DNA of 37,115 nucleotides from Streptomyces amritsarensis (lineage in GTDB: Bacteria; Actinomycetota; Actinomycetes; Streptomycetales; Streptomycetaceae), in contig NZ_MQUR01000080.1 in assembly GCF_001953875.1 (NCBI RefSeq), positions 1 through 37,115 on the forward strand, given 5' to 3'. The notes under the pieces were generated by a model. The model ran no database searches. It worked only from the letters and a program-made list of their open reading frames with translations, and had not been told where the DNA came from. This document shows positions 7,836-15,178 of the stretch, in pieces; within the stretch, counting starts at the first letter, position 1, and the number at the start of each line of letters is the position of its first letter. The translations under genes and the position numbers were made by a program.

Positions 7836-8669
7836 ATGGGCACGGAGGACGGCCACCGGGAGTGGGCACGGCACTGGCAGTACCCGGAGCTTCCCGGGCT
7901 GGACCTGCTGCGCGCCCGCTACGTACGCCACACCTTCCCGCGCCACGCGCACGACGGGTACGTCATCGCGGCCGTCACCGGCGGCATCGAGGAGGTCGGC
8001 CTCCCCGGCCACGTCGTGCGTGCCGGACCGGGCAGCGTGGTCCTGATCAACCCCGAGGTGCCCCACACGGCGCGCGCCGGGGCCCCCGAGGGCTGGTCGT
8101 ACGCCACCCTCTACCCCTCCGGCGCGCTGATCGCCGAGGTCGCCGCCGAGGTCGGCACCCTGCGCGGCACCCCCGGATTCACCGCCGACATCGTCGCCGA
8201 CCCGCAGGCCTCGCACACGATCACCGAGGTGCACCGGGCCGCCGAGGCCGGGAACGCGCTGGCCGCCGACACCCTCCTGCGCGGTGTGGTCGCCCGGATG
8301 CTGACCCGGTACGCCGGACCGCTCCCGGCCCGTACGGTCCGCGGCACCGCAGGCGCCGAAGCGGCCGCGGCCAGGGCCGTACTGGAGGAGCGCCTCGCCG
8401 ACCCGCCGTCCCTGGAGCAGCTCGCCGCGGAGCTGGGCACGAGCCCCTTCGCCCTGCTGCGGGCCTTCCGCGAGCGGTACGGGATGCCGCCGCACACCTG
8501 GCTGACCGACGCCAGGGTCCGGCGGGCGCGCCGACTGCTCGACGCGGGCACCCCGCCGGCGGAGGCGGCCCTCGCCGTCGGCTTCACGGACCAGCCCCAC
8601 CTCAACCGGCACTTCACCCGCATCGTGGGGGTCCCGCCGGGCGCGTACCGGCGGGCGCGGGCACTCTAG
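7836..8669 (+). CDS. AraC-family transcriptional regulator (cupin sensor)
   Basis: A 277-residue one-component regulator. The N-terminal half is a cupin-like AraC ligand-binding domain, with HAHDGYVIAAVTGG near residues 38-51 and PGSVVLINPEVPHTA near 65-79. The C-terminal domain (about 180-277) has the two AraC helix-turn-helix motifs: LEQLAAELGTSPFALLRAFRERYG, then AALAVGFTDQPHLNRHFTRIVGVPPGAYRR. It is followed 198 bp downstream, on the same strand, by azlC-azlD. Regulators of this type commonly sit beside azlCD, so an amino-acid-responsive role in their control is a reasonable inference. An inverted repeat over the azlC promoter is a candidate binding site. Confidence 0.9.
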   Translation: MGTEDGHREWARHWQYPELPGLDLLRARYVRHTFPRHAHDGYVIAAVTGGIEEVGLPGHVVRAGPGSVVLINPEVPHTARAGAPEGWSYATLYPSGALIAEVAAEVGTLRGTPGFTADIVADPQASHTITEVHRAAEAGNALAADTLLRGVVARMLTRYAGPLPARTVRGTAGAEAAAARAVLEERLADPPSLEQLAAELGTSPFALLRAFRERYGMPPHTWLTDARVRRARRLLDAGTPPAEAALAVGFTDQPHLNRHFTRIVGVPPGAYRRARAL

Positions 8670-8823
8670 GCAGCCGATCCCGGACACCGGGGGAGTGCGG
8701 GCGCGCTGCGACGAGCAGGTGCGCGGCCGGCCGGCCGGGTCCCCGTGTCCCCGCCGCCCGGCGCGGTGATCGAGGCTGCTAGGCGAGCCGTGCGGCGGCG
8801 GGACCGACGCCGCTCGCGCGCAA

Positions 8824-8867
8824 GAACGTACAAGACCCGCACGGCGGGCCCCGCGTACGTTCGGGGC
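8824..8867 (+). promoter_or_regulatory. Candidate azlC promoter with inverted-repeat operator
   Basis: GAACGTAC (8824-8831) and its exact complement GTACGTTC (8855-8862) are spaced 31 bp centre to centre, about three helical turns. The right arm contains the -10-like TACGTT (8856-8861), which ends 6 nt before GTG 8868. No strong -35 is visible, as expected for an activator-dependent promoter. It is a candidate target of the upstream AraC-type protein. Confidence 0.5.
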
Positions 8868-9590
8868 GTGGGAGACAAGCAGCTGGTCACAGCGCCAGAG
8901 ATACGTGAGGCAGCGGCGCCCGACGGGCGGCCGCGGGCCGCGGTCGTACGGGACGCGCTCGGGGTCGGCATCGCCGTCGGCCTGTCCGGATTCGCCTTCG
9001 GGGTGACCGCGGCCGGAGCCGGCATCAGCGCCCTCCAGGCGTGTGTGCTGAGCCTGCTCGTGTTCACCGGGGCCTCGCAGTTCGCCCTGGTCGGGGCGCT
9101 GGCCGCGGGCGGGAATCCGTTCACCGCGGCCGCCGGGGCGTTCTTCCTCGGCACCCGGAACGCCTTCTACGGGCTGCGGCTGTCGGAGCTGCTCCGGCTG
9201 CCGCACGCCGTACGGCCGCTGGCCGCGCACTGGGTGATCGACGAGACCACCGCCGTGGCGCTGGCCCAGCCCGACCGGAAGTCGGCCCGGCTCGGCTTCA
9301 CCGTCACCGGGCTCACCCTCTACGTGCTGTGGAACCTCACCACCCTGCTCGGCGCGCTCGGGGCCGAGGCCATCGGCGACACCCGGGCCTGGGGGCTGGA
9401 CGCCGCCGGACCCGCGGTGTTCCTGGCCCTGCTCGCGCCGATGCTGAAGACGGCCACCGAGCGGGCGGTCGCGGCGCTCGCGCTGGTCCTCGGGCTGGGA
9501 TTCCTGCCCGTGCTGCCCGCCGGGGTGCCCGTGCTGATCGCGGCCCTGGCCGCCCCCGCCGTGCTGTGGATGAAGGGACGCCGCTCGTGA
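8868..9590 (+). CDS. azlC: AzlC family branched-chain amino acid exporter, large subunit
   Basis: Integral membrane protein of 240 residues, the family's usual size. It has the AzlC hallmark AVGLSGFAFGVTAAGAGIS at the start of the first membrane segment, then FTGASQFALVGALAAG and FFLGTRNAFYGLRLSELL. Several further hydrophobic helices follow up to the C-terminal basic KGRRS. With AzlD it forms a complex known for export of branched-chain amino acids and analogues; the substrate here is not proven. GTG 8868 is taken as start because the protein then begins just ahead of the conserved domain and a -10-like hexamer sits 6 nt upstream. The stop overlaps the azlD start by 4 nt, so translation is coupled. 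Confidence 0.9.
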   Translation: MGDKQLVTAPEIREAAAPDGRPRAAVVRDALGVGIAVGLSGFAFGVTAAGAGISALQACVLSLLVFTGASQFALVGALAAGGNPFTAAAGAFFLGTRNAFYGLRLSELLRLPHAVRPLAAHWVIDETTAVALAQPDRKSARLGFTVTGLTLYVLWNLTTLLGALGAEAIGDTRAWGLDAAGPAVFLALLAPMLKTATERAVAALALVLGLGFLPVLPAGVPVLIAALAAPAVLWMKGRRS

Positions 9591-9895
9591 ACGTCTGGAT
9601 CGCCATCGCGCTCACCGCCGTCGGCTGCTACGCCGTGAAGTACGCGGGGCTGCTCGTTCCCGCCGGCGCCCTGGAGCGGCCCCTGGTACGCCGCCTGGCC
9701 GCGCTGCTGCCGGTCGCCCTGCTCGCCGCGCTCACGGCCCAGCAGACCTTCAGCACAGGGTCCGCCCTCGTCGTCGACGCCCGCGCCGCCGGGCTGGCCG
9801 CCGCCGGGCTCGCGCTGCTGCTGCGGGCCCCGTTCCTGGTCGTGGTCGCGGCCGCCGTCGCCGTCACCGCCGGGGTCCGGGCCCTGGGCGGCTGA
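9587..9895 (+). CDS. azlD: AzlD family small subunit of the amino acid exporter
   Basis: A membrane protein of 102 residues with three or four hydrophobic segments and the family-typical start VWIAIALTAVGCYAVKYAG. The basic loop LERPLVRRLAALLPVALLAAL is also usual for AzlD. It starts at GTG 9587, overlapping the azlC stop by 4 nt (GTGA), which shows an operon and coupled synthesis of the two subunits. Its last 32 bp overlap, antisense, the 3' end of the converging gene at 9864. Confidence 0.9.
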   Translation: MNVWIAIALTAVGCYAVKYAGLLVPAGALERPLVRRLAALLPVALLAALTAQQTFSTGSALVVDARAAGLAAAGLALLLRAPFLVVVAAAVAVTAGVRALGG

Positions 9896-10934
9896 CCTGC
9901 GCCGGCAGGCGCCCGTACGCCCGCAGGGTCAGCAGGGCCTCCAGCGTCGCGATCGGCCGCCGCTCCAGGGAGCTGCCCGGCGCCCAGGCCACGCGGCGGA
10001 CCGGCCAGCCGCCGTCCTGCTGCTGCGCGGCGGCCAGGAAGTCCAGCGAGCGGCGCATCTCCTCGTCCGTGAACCAGCCGCGGGCCAGCGACTCGGGCCG
10101 CCGCGCGAAGTCGTGGGGGAACAGCTGCTCGCCCGGTGCGTAGCCGGGAGCCGGCGGGAACTCCGCCCGCCGTCGGGGATCGAGCACGGCGAGGCGCTGC
10201 TCGCGCACGAGCCGTCCCAGCCGGTCCGCGGCGGTCGCCGCGCGCGCCCGGTCGGGGACGCCGTCGAGGAAGGCCACGGCGCTCAGGACCTCGTAGGGAT
10301 GCGTGCGGTGCAGGTGCTCGACCCGGTCCCAGCAGAAGTCCGTGGCCCGGAACAGCCAGGCGTGCCAGACGCGGTTGCGGTGCAGCAGGCCGACGACCGG
10401 GCCGGTGGTCAGCAGCTCGCCCGGCGGGTCGTCGCACACCGGGTGGTACGGCGCCGCGGGGTAGTCGTGCGGGGCCGGGAAGACCACCGGAAGCGCGCCC
10501 TCCGCGGTGGAGACCGCGGTCAGGTGGCGGCAGAGCCGCTCGATGCGCTGACCCGCGCAGCGGCCCAGGCTGTCCAGCACCCGCAGCGCGTGCGCGGTGT
10601 GCAGGGGCTGGCTCAGCGGGCCGCGCAGATCCGGATCGAGGGCGTGGCCGTAGCCGCCGTCGGGGTTGAGGTACGAACCGAGGGCGGTGTCGACCGGGTC
10701 GGCCTCCCCGCCGAGGAAGTGGAACGCGAACCGCCGCTGTTCCAGCACACGGGCCGTGAGCCACATGAACCGCTCGGCGCGTGCCAGAGCGGGCTGCGCA
10801 TCCGACGGGGGCGGCGGGTCCGACGGGTCCGACGGGTCCGACGGGGGCAGCGGCGCCTGCGGGGAGCGCGGGGGGCGGAGGCCCTGCGGCGATCGCGGTT
10901 GCGGGCTCTGCGGGGAAGCTTCGTCTCCGGGCAT
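9864..10934 (-). CDS. Hypothetical protein resembling an alpha/alpha-toroid (prenyltransferase-like) fold
   Basis: A protein of 356 residues without signal or membrane segments. After a Pro/Ser/Asp-rich N-terminal tail of about 45 residues encoded in part by 9-bp repeats, the body contains stretches such as YLNPDGGYGHALDPDLRGP, QPLHTAHALRVLDSLG and DFLAAAQQQDGGWPV. These resemble the DGG(Y/W)G repeats of squalene-hopene cyclase/prenyltransferase-type alpha-toroids, but no catalytic DDxx motif stands out. It is probably annotated in databases as hypothetical or prenyltransferase-like. ATG 10934 has no Shine-Dalgarno; TACGTT ends 6 nt upstream. It is divergent from the DUF3046 gene and overlaps azlD tail to tail. 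Confidence 0.75.
   Translation of the reverse strand: MPGDEASPQSPQPRSPQGLRPPRSPQAPLPPSDPSDPSDPPPPSDAQPALARAERFMWLTARVLEQRRFAFHFLGGEADPVDTALGSYLNPDGGYGHALDPDLRGPLSQPLHTAHALRVLDSLGRCAGQRIERLCRHLTAVSTAEGALPVVFPAPHDYPAAPYHPVCDDPPGELLTTGPVVGLLHRNRVWHAWLFRATDFCWDRVEHLHRTHPYEVLSAVAFLDGVPDRARAATAADRLGRLVREQRLAVLDPRRRAEFPPAPGYAPGEQLFPHDFARRPESLARGWFTDEEMRRSLDFLAAAQQQDGGWPVRRVAWAPGSSLERRPIATLEALLTLRAYGRLPAQVSRPGPGPRR
10816..10842. repeat. Coding 9-bp tandem repeat (GGGTCCGAC x3)
   Basis: Three perfect copies encode the Pro-Ser-Asp triplets in the N-terminal tail of the toroid-like protein. Such low-complexity tails vary in length between strains. Confidence 0.85.
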
Positions 10935-10946
10935 GCGTGCAACGTA
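10935..10946 (-). promoter_or_regulatory. -10-like TACGTT 6 nt before start of the toroid-like gene
   Basis: TACGTT (10946-10941, minus strand) plus 6 nt abuts ATG 10934, consistent with a leaderless mRNA. The divergent gene starts 81 bp away, so both promoters lie in this gap. No clear -35. Confidence 0.4.
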
Positions 10947-11015
10947 GGACGCGGTGACGCGGGGGCGCGGGGTGAACGCCGCCGGTGCACTCTCCCGGGG
11001 CGGGATACTGAAGGC

Positions 11016-11210
11016 ATGCGGTTGACGATTTTCTGGGAGCGGATGGCCGAGCACTTCGGCGCCGGCTATGCCGACTCCTTCGCGCGGGACCACGTCATGG
11101 CGGAGCTGGGCGGCCTGACCGTCCACCAGGCGCTGGAGGCCGGCTGGGAGGCCAAGGACGTGTGGCGCGCGGTGTGTTCGGCGATGGACGTGCCGGCCTC
11201 GCTGCGCTGA
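11016..11210 (+). CDS. DUF3046 family small protein
   Basis: A 64-residue cytosolic protein that I recognise as the actinobacterial DUF3046 family: MRLTIFWERM, then FGAGYADSFARDHVMAELGGLTVHQALEAG and a tail ending WRAVCSAMDVPASLR. Members are commonly encoded close to recA in streptomycetes, as here; their function is unknown. The start ATG 11016 is preceded by GATACT plus 6 nt, which could be a leaderless -10; the same stretch contains GAAGG, too close to be a normal ribosome-binding site. A hairpin with a T-run follows the stop. Confidence 0.9.
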   Translation: MRLTIFWERMAEHFGAGYADSFARDHVMAELGGLTVHQALEAGWEAKDVWRAVCSAMDVPASLR

Positions 11211-11216
11211 CGCCCT

Positions 11217-11250
11217 CCGCCGGCCGGGAGCGCGGCCGGGCGGTGTTTTT
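11217..11250 (+). terminator. Rho-independent terminator with T-run
   Basis: CCGCCGGCC (11217-11225) pairs with GGCCGGGCGG (11234-11243) with one bulged base around an 8-nt loop, followed at once by TGTTTTT. This is the clearest classical intrinsic terminator in the window and ends the DUF3046 transcript. Confidence 0.8.
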
Positions 11251-11286
11251 CGCTGTACGGGCCGCCGGTGGGCCAGACTGGGCGGC

Positions 11287-12612
11287 GTGGGAGCCACCGA
11301 AGAGACGACCGACCAGCCCGCAGCCGTCCAGGGCGCGCTGCCTCCGCCCCGGGCGGCCGACCAGGACGCCGCCCCCGCCGCACCGGTCGCCTCAAGTCCG
11401 GAGCCGGAGCCGGGCGCGGCGGGCACGGGTCCGGCCTGGCCCGCCGATCCCGCATCGCCGCGGGGGCCCGTCGGCCCCGGCCGGCCGCCGACGGGCGCTC
11501 CGCCGGCCGGCGGCGGCGAGCGCATGCCGCCCTGGCTGCCGCGCGCGGTGCTCCTCGTCCTGGGCCTCGTCGCCTGCTTCCAGCTCGGCAGCTGGGCCTT
11601 CAGCCAGCTGATCGGGCTGCTCGTCAACATCCTGATCGCGTTCTTCCTCGCGCTCGCGATCGAACCCGCGGTCGCCAGGATGGCGGCGGGCGGGATACGC
11701 CGCGGGCTCGCCACCTTCCTGGTGTTCACGGCGGTGTTCGTCGTGTCCGTGGGGTTCCTCGCGGTGCTCGGCTCCCTGCTCGCCGGACAGATCGTGGCCA
11801 TGGTGGAGGGCTTCCCGGGCTACCTCGACTCGGTGATCAACTTCATCAACTCCACCCTCCGCACCGATCTGTCCCGGCTGGAGATCCAGGAGAGCGTGCT
11901 GCGCTCCGACTGGCTGCGCAAGTACGTGCAGAACAGCGCGTCCGGCGTGCTCGACGTGTCCGCCACCGTGCTCGGCGGGCTCTTCAAGCTGCTGACGATC
12001 GGGCTGTTCTCCTTCTACTTCGCCGCCGACGGGCCGCGGCTGCGGCGCGCGCTGTGCTCCGTGCTGCCGCCCGCGAAGCAGGCCGAGGTGCTGCGCGCCT
12101 GGGAGATCGCCGTCGCCAAGACGGGCGGCTACCTCTACTCCCGCGGGCTCATGGCGCTGATCTCGGGTGTCGCCACCTACATCGTCCTGGCGGTCCTCGG
12201 GGTGCCGTACGCGCCCGCGCTCGCCGTGTGGGTGGGGCTGGTCTCGCAGTTCATCCCCACCATCGGCACCTATCTCGCGGGCGCGCTGCCGGTCCTGCTG
12301 GCCTTCACCGTCGATCCCTGGTACGCGCTGTACGTCCTCGGGTTCGTGGTGGTCTACCAGCAGTTCGAGAACTACGTGCTCCAGCCGAAGCTGACCTCGA
12401 AGACCGTCGACATCCATCCGGCGGTGGCCTTCGGATCGGTCATCGCGGGCACCGCCCTGCTGGGCGCGGTCGGGGCGCTGATCGCGATCCCGGCCGTCGC
12501 CACGCTGCAGGCCTTCCTCGGCGCGTACGTCAAGCGCTACGAGCTGACGCGGGACGCGGACTCCTCTACTTCCCGTCCGCGTCGCCGAGTACGGCTGCCA
12601 AGGCTTCGTTGA
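11287..12612 (+). CDS. AI-2E/PerM family permease
   Basis: A 441-residue polytopic membrane protein of the AI-2E transporter (PF01594, UPF0118) family. An unusually long Pro/Ala/Gly-rich cytosolic N-terminus of about 80 residues precedes the first membrane pair (PRAVLLVLGLVACFQLG; LIGLLVNILIAFFLALAIEPAV). The family core follows, including GLFSFYFAADGPRLRR, GVPYAPALAVWVGLVSQFIPTIGTYLAGALPVLLAF and the terminal IPAVATLQAFLGAYVKRYEL. Despite the name, most members have no proven link to autoinducer-2; some are ion/proton exchangers. GTG 11287 is the first plausible start, with no clear ribosome-binding site. The last 47 bp overlap the converging Clp_N gene. Substrate unknown. Confidence 0.88.
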   Translation: MGATEETTDQPAAVQGALPPPRAADQDAAPAAPVASSPEPEPGAAGTGPAWPADPASPRGPVGPGRPPTGAPPAGGGERMPPWLPRAVLLVLGLVACFQLGSWAFSQLIGLLVNILIAFFLALAIEPAVARMAAGGIRRGLATFLVFTAVFVVSVGFLAVLGSLLAGQIVAMVEGFPGYLDSVINFINSTLRTDLSRLEIQESVLRSDWLRKYVQNSASGVLDVSATVLGGLFKLLTIGLFSFYFAADGPRLRRALCSVLPPAKQAEVLRAWEIAVAKTGGYLYSRGLMALISGVATYIVLAVLGVPYAPALAVWVGLVSQFIPTIGTYLAGALPVLLAFTVDPWYALYVLGFVVVYQQFENYVLQPKLTSKTVDIHPAVAFGSVIAGTALLGAVGALIAIPAVATLQAFLGAYVKRYELTRDADSSTSRPRRRVRLPRLR

Positions 12613-13321
12613 CGGTCGCCTCCGCGGCGGCCTTGTCCAGGCCGAGATTGCTGAGCAGGCCCTCGCCGTTCTCCAGCTCCAGGAGCGCGAGCAGGATGTG
12701 CTCGGTGCCCACGAAGTCGTGGCCCAGGCGCAGGGACTCACGGAAGGTCAGCTCCAGCGCCTTCTTGGCCGAGGCGTCGAAGGGGACGAGGGCGGGGACC
12801 TCGTCCTGGGCCGGCGGGAGAGCGGCGGCCGCGGCCGCCCGTACGTCGTCCGGCGAGACCTCCTGGGCGCGCAGGACGAGCCCGGCGAGGCCGTCGGCCT
12901 CGGCCATCAGGCCCAGGACCAGGTGCTCGGTGCGGATCTCGGCGTTGCCGGCGGCGCGGGCCTCGTTCTGCGCCGTCACGACCGCGTTGCGGGCGCGGGG
13001 GGTGAAGCGGCCGAAGCCCGCGTTCGGGTCGAGGGCGCCGCTGCCCTCCTTGTCCGCCTTGGGGACGAAGCGCTTCTGGGCCGCCTGGCGGGTGACGCCC
13101 ATGCTGCGGCCGATGTCGGTCCAGGAGGCGCCGGAGCGGCGGGCCTGGTCGACGAAGTGGCCGATGAGGTGGTCCGCGACGTCCCCGAGGGCCTCCGCGG
13201 CGACGACGGCGCCACTGAGCTGCTCCAGGGGATCGGTGTGGACCTTGTTGATGGCCTCGATCAGGTCGTCGAGGCGTACCGGATGGGTCATGCGAACGGG
13301 TTCCACCGAGGGGTTCGTCAT
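12566..13321 (-). CDS. HTH plus double Clp_N domain protein (no AAA+ module)
   Basis: A 251-residue cytosolic protein. The N-terminal third carries a helix-turn-helix (SGASWTDIGRSMGVTRQAAQKRF, about residues 63-85). Two Clp N-terminal repeats follow, at about 106-165 (FTPRARNAVVTAQNEA...IRTEHLVLGL) and 180-245 (FDASAKKALELTFRESL...VGTEHILLALL). These repeats are the substrate/adaptor-binding part of ClpA/ClpC, but no ATPase is attached. It could be a DNA-binding regulator that senses Clp clients, phosphoarginine or adaptors, or a ClpC competitor; this is inference. The promoter is covered by two palindromes, suggesting autoregulation. Start ATG 13321 matches a leaderless promoter; ATG 13291 is an alternative. 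Confidence 0.85.
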   Translation of the reverse strand: MTNPSVEPVRMTHPVRLDDLIEAINKVHTDPLEQLSGAVVAAEALGDVADHLIGHFVDQARRSGASWTDIGRSMGVTRQAAQKRFVPKADKEGSGALDPNAGFGRFTPRARNAVVTAQNEARAAGNAEIRTEHLVLGLMAEADGLAGLVLRAQEVSPDDVRAAAAAALPPAQDEVPALVPFDASAKKALELTFRESLRLGHDFVGTEHILLALLELENGEGLLSNLGLDKAAAEATVNEALAAVLGDADGK

Positions 13322-13326
13322 GGATG

Positions 13327-13368
13327 CAACCCTAGGTTGACAGTCGGAAGGGTGTCAACCTTGGGTTG
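13327..13368 (-). promoter_or_regulatory. Promoter and twin-palindrome operator of the HTH-Clp_N gene
   Basis: Minus strand: TTGACA (13358-13353), an 18-nt spacer and TAGGGT (13335-13330), ending 7 nt before ATG 13321. Superimposed are two copies of the palindrome CAACC-N3-GGTTG, at 13327-13339 (over the -10) and 13356-13368 (next to and over the -35). Together they form a 16-bp inverted repeat with 15 of 16 matches and a 10-bp gap. Occupancy would block RNA polymerase, so repression is expected. The divergent methyltransferase gene starts 64 bp further on and might share control. Confidence 0.8.
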
Positions 13369-13431
13369 TCACTTGGCGGGGGCCCCCACGCCTCCGGTGC
13401 CATGCTGGGAACACGGACTCGGAGGCTTGTG

Positions 13432-14067
13432 ATGGGTTTCTACGCCGAACGGATCCTTCCGCGGATCGTCGACCTCGCGTGCGGGGCGCGGGCGACCCTG
13501 CCGCTGAGGCGGCGCGTCTGCGCCGGCCTGGCCGGGGAGGTCGTCGAGATCGGTTTCGGTTCCGGCCACAACGTCCCCTTCTATCCGCCGGACGTCACCG
13601 GCGTGGCCGCGATCGAGCCTTCGGACCTGGGCTGGCGGCTCGCCGCCGACCGGGTACGGGCCTCGCCGGTCCCGGTGCGGCGGGCCGGTCCGGACGGCCG
13701 GTCGCTGCCCTTCGAGGACGGCACCTTCGACGCCGCCCTGTCCACGTGGACGCTGTGCACCATTCCGGATCCCGTGACGGCCCTGCGCGAGGTGCGGCGC
13801 GTACTCAAGCCCGGCGGCGTCCTCCACTTCGTCGAGCACGGCCTGGCGCCGGAGGGGGACCCGCGCGTGCGCCGTGTGCAGCGGCTGATCGAGCCGCTGC
13901 ACACGCGGCTCTGCGGCGGGTGCCACCTCACCCGGCCGACCGTCGACCTGCTGACCGCCGCCGGCTTCACGGTCACCGAACTCGACGTGTTCTACCAGGA
14001 GGGCGCACCGAAGCCCTTCGCCGCGGACTCGCTCGGCGTCGCGCTCTCGCCCCCGCTCGGCGGGTGA
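13432..14067 (+). CDS. Class I SAM-dependent methyltransferase
   Basis: A 211-residue cytosolic enzyme of the Methyltransf_11 type. Motif I is VVEIGFGSGHN at residues 37-47. The acidic residue of motif II lies in AAIEPSD, and STWTLCTIPDP...EVRRVLKPGGVLHFVEH gives the later motifs. Sequences like this are related to UbiE/COQ5-type methyltransferases and to METTL7-like proteins, but the substrate cannot be predicted. ATG 13432 has GGAGG 6 nt upstream. It is divergent from the HTH-Clp_N gene and ends 4 bp before the converging peptidase gene. Confidence 0.88.
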   Translation: MGFYAERILPRIVDLACGARATLPLRRRVCAGLAGEVVEIGFGSGHNVPFYPPDVTGVAAIEPSDLGWRLAADRVRASPVPVRRAGPDGRSLPFEDGTFDAALSTWTLCTIPDPVTALREVRRVLKPGGVLHFVEHGLAPEGDPRVRRVQRLIEPLHTRLCGGCHLTRPTVDLLTAAGFTVTELDVFYQEGAPKPFAADSLGVALSPPLGG

Positions 14068-14071
14068 CGGC

Positions 14072-15115
14072 TCAGTAGGTGACGGTGATCCGCCGGGCCG
14101 GTCCGTCCACGCGGATCCGCCCGCCCACGGGCACCACGAGCTGCGGGTCGGTGTGGCCGAAGTCCACGTCGAAGACGGCCGTGGTGTCGGGGGCGTACTC
14201 CCTCAGCGCGCGCAGGACGGCCGCGCGCTGCTCCTCGCGGTACCGCTCCTTGCGACCGGCGTCGAACGGGTTCTCGAACGACCAGCTCTTCGCCCTGGCC
14301 ATGAGCAGCGCGGGGAACTGGCGCAGCAGGCCGCGCTCGCCCATGTTCCGGAGCATCCGGTAGACCTCCTGCGCGCGCGGCATCTCCTCGGAGGTCTCCA
14401 GGAACAGAACGTTGCCGGCGTACGCCTCGGCGGGCAGCACCTCGCGGTCGGCCGCCATCATCCAGGCGAGGATCTCCAGGTTGCCGCCCCAGCCGGGGCC
14501 CTCGACCACGCGGTCGTCGTTGTGCCAGGTCCAGCCGTAGGAGCGTTCCATCGGCGGCTCGGACTCGAAGGTGCGCGGGTCCTCCCAGGGGAGGTTGACG
14601 TCCCCGTACTCGCCGGACCGGTCGAGCTCGTACGCGCCCGAGGTGAACAGCGCCGCCCGGAGCGAGTCGGCGGTGGCCGGGTGCATGGCGCCGGGCCGGC
14701 CGAGCTCGACCATCACCGAGGCGCCGTGGTAGCAGACGATGCCCAGGTTGCGCAGGAACAGCAGGAGGTTGGTGTTGTCGCTGTAGCCGATGAACGGCTT
14801 GGGGTTGGCGCGCAGGAGGTCGCCGTCGAGGTGGGGGAGGACGGTGATCTGGTCGTCGCCGCCGATGCTGGCGATCACCGCCTTGATGTCGGGGTCCGCG
14901 AAGGCGGCGTGGATGTCCGCGGCCCGCTCCTCGGGCGTCGCGCCCATCTTCCGGGTGGTCGGGTACTCCACGGGCTCCAGCGCGAAGTCCTCACGGAGTC
15001 TTCGCAGCCCCAGTTCGTAGGGGAGCGGGAAGATGCCGGGCAGGCCGGCCGAGGGGGACAGGACGGCGATCCGGTCCCCCGGGCGGGGCTTGGGCGGATA
15101 CAGGAATTCGATCAT
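14072..15115 (-). CDS. S66 family peptidase (LD-carboxypeptidase/MccF-like)
   Basis: A 347-residue cytosolic serine peptidase of family S66. The nucleophile is S112 in GYSDNTNLL. The oxyanion and substrate-binding IGGDDQ motif is at about 84-89. The Glu of the Ser-Glu-His triad is probably in the NLEILAWM region, and the catalytic His is in DFGHTDPQLVVPVGG near the C-terminus. S66 enzymes cut murein tetrapeptides (LdcA) or, in the MccF branch, detoxify microcin C-like peptidyl nucleotides. The length and the YGWTWHNDD insert suggest the MccF-like branch, but this is uncertain. ATG 15115 has no Shine-Dalgarno; TACGAT ends 6 nt upstream. Confidence 0.88.
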   Translation of the reverse strand: MIEFLYPPKPRPGDRIAVLSPSAGLPGIFPLPYELGLRRLREDFALEPVEYPTTRKMGATPEERAADIHAAFADPDIKAVIASIGGDDQITVLPHLDGDLLRANPKPFIGYSDNTNLLLFLRNLGIVCYHGASVMVELGRPGAMHPATADSLRAALFTSGAYELDRSGEYGDVNLPWEDPRTFESEPPMERSYGWTWHNDDRVVEGPGWGGNLEILAWMMAADREVLPAEAYAGNVLFLETSEEMPRAQEVYRMLRNMGERGLLRQFPALLMARAKSWSFENPFDAGRKERYREEQRAAVLRALREYAPDTTAVFDVDFGHTDPQLVVPVGGRIRVDGPARRITVTY

Positions 15116-15127
15116 AGGGCGATCGTA
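15116..15127 (-). promoter_or_regulatory. -10-like TACGAT 6 nt before S66 peptidase start
   Basis: TACGAT (15127-15122, minus strand) lies 6 nt before ATG 15115 and immediately after the terminator-like hairpin of the upstream phosphatase gene. The peptidase is therefore probably transcribed separately from a leaderless promoter. The -35 region would fall in the hairpin and matches poorly. Confidence 0.45.
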
Positions 15128-15178
15128 TGAGCGCCGCGCGGGGGCGGCGCCGCATCGGCCGGTGCCGCGGGGCGCTCA
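15128..15178 (-). terminator. Stem-loop at the end of the PP2C gene
   Basis: A 14-bp inverted repeat with one mismatch (TGAGCGCCGCGCGG at 15128-15141 against 15165-15178) encloses a 23-nt loop that is itself GC-rich. One arm contains the phosphatase stop codon. A likely terminator. Confidence 0.65.

Noticed and set aside
3094..8046. Very long open frame on the plus strand opposite lhr
   Set aside because: It is the GC-skew shadow of lhr: composition is dominated by Arg/Gly/Pro/His, there are no domains, and lhr on the other strand has full helicase motifs.
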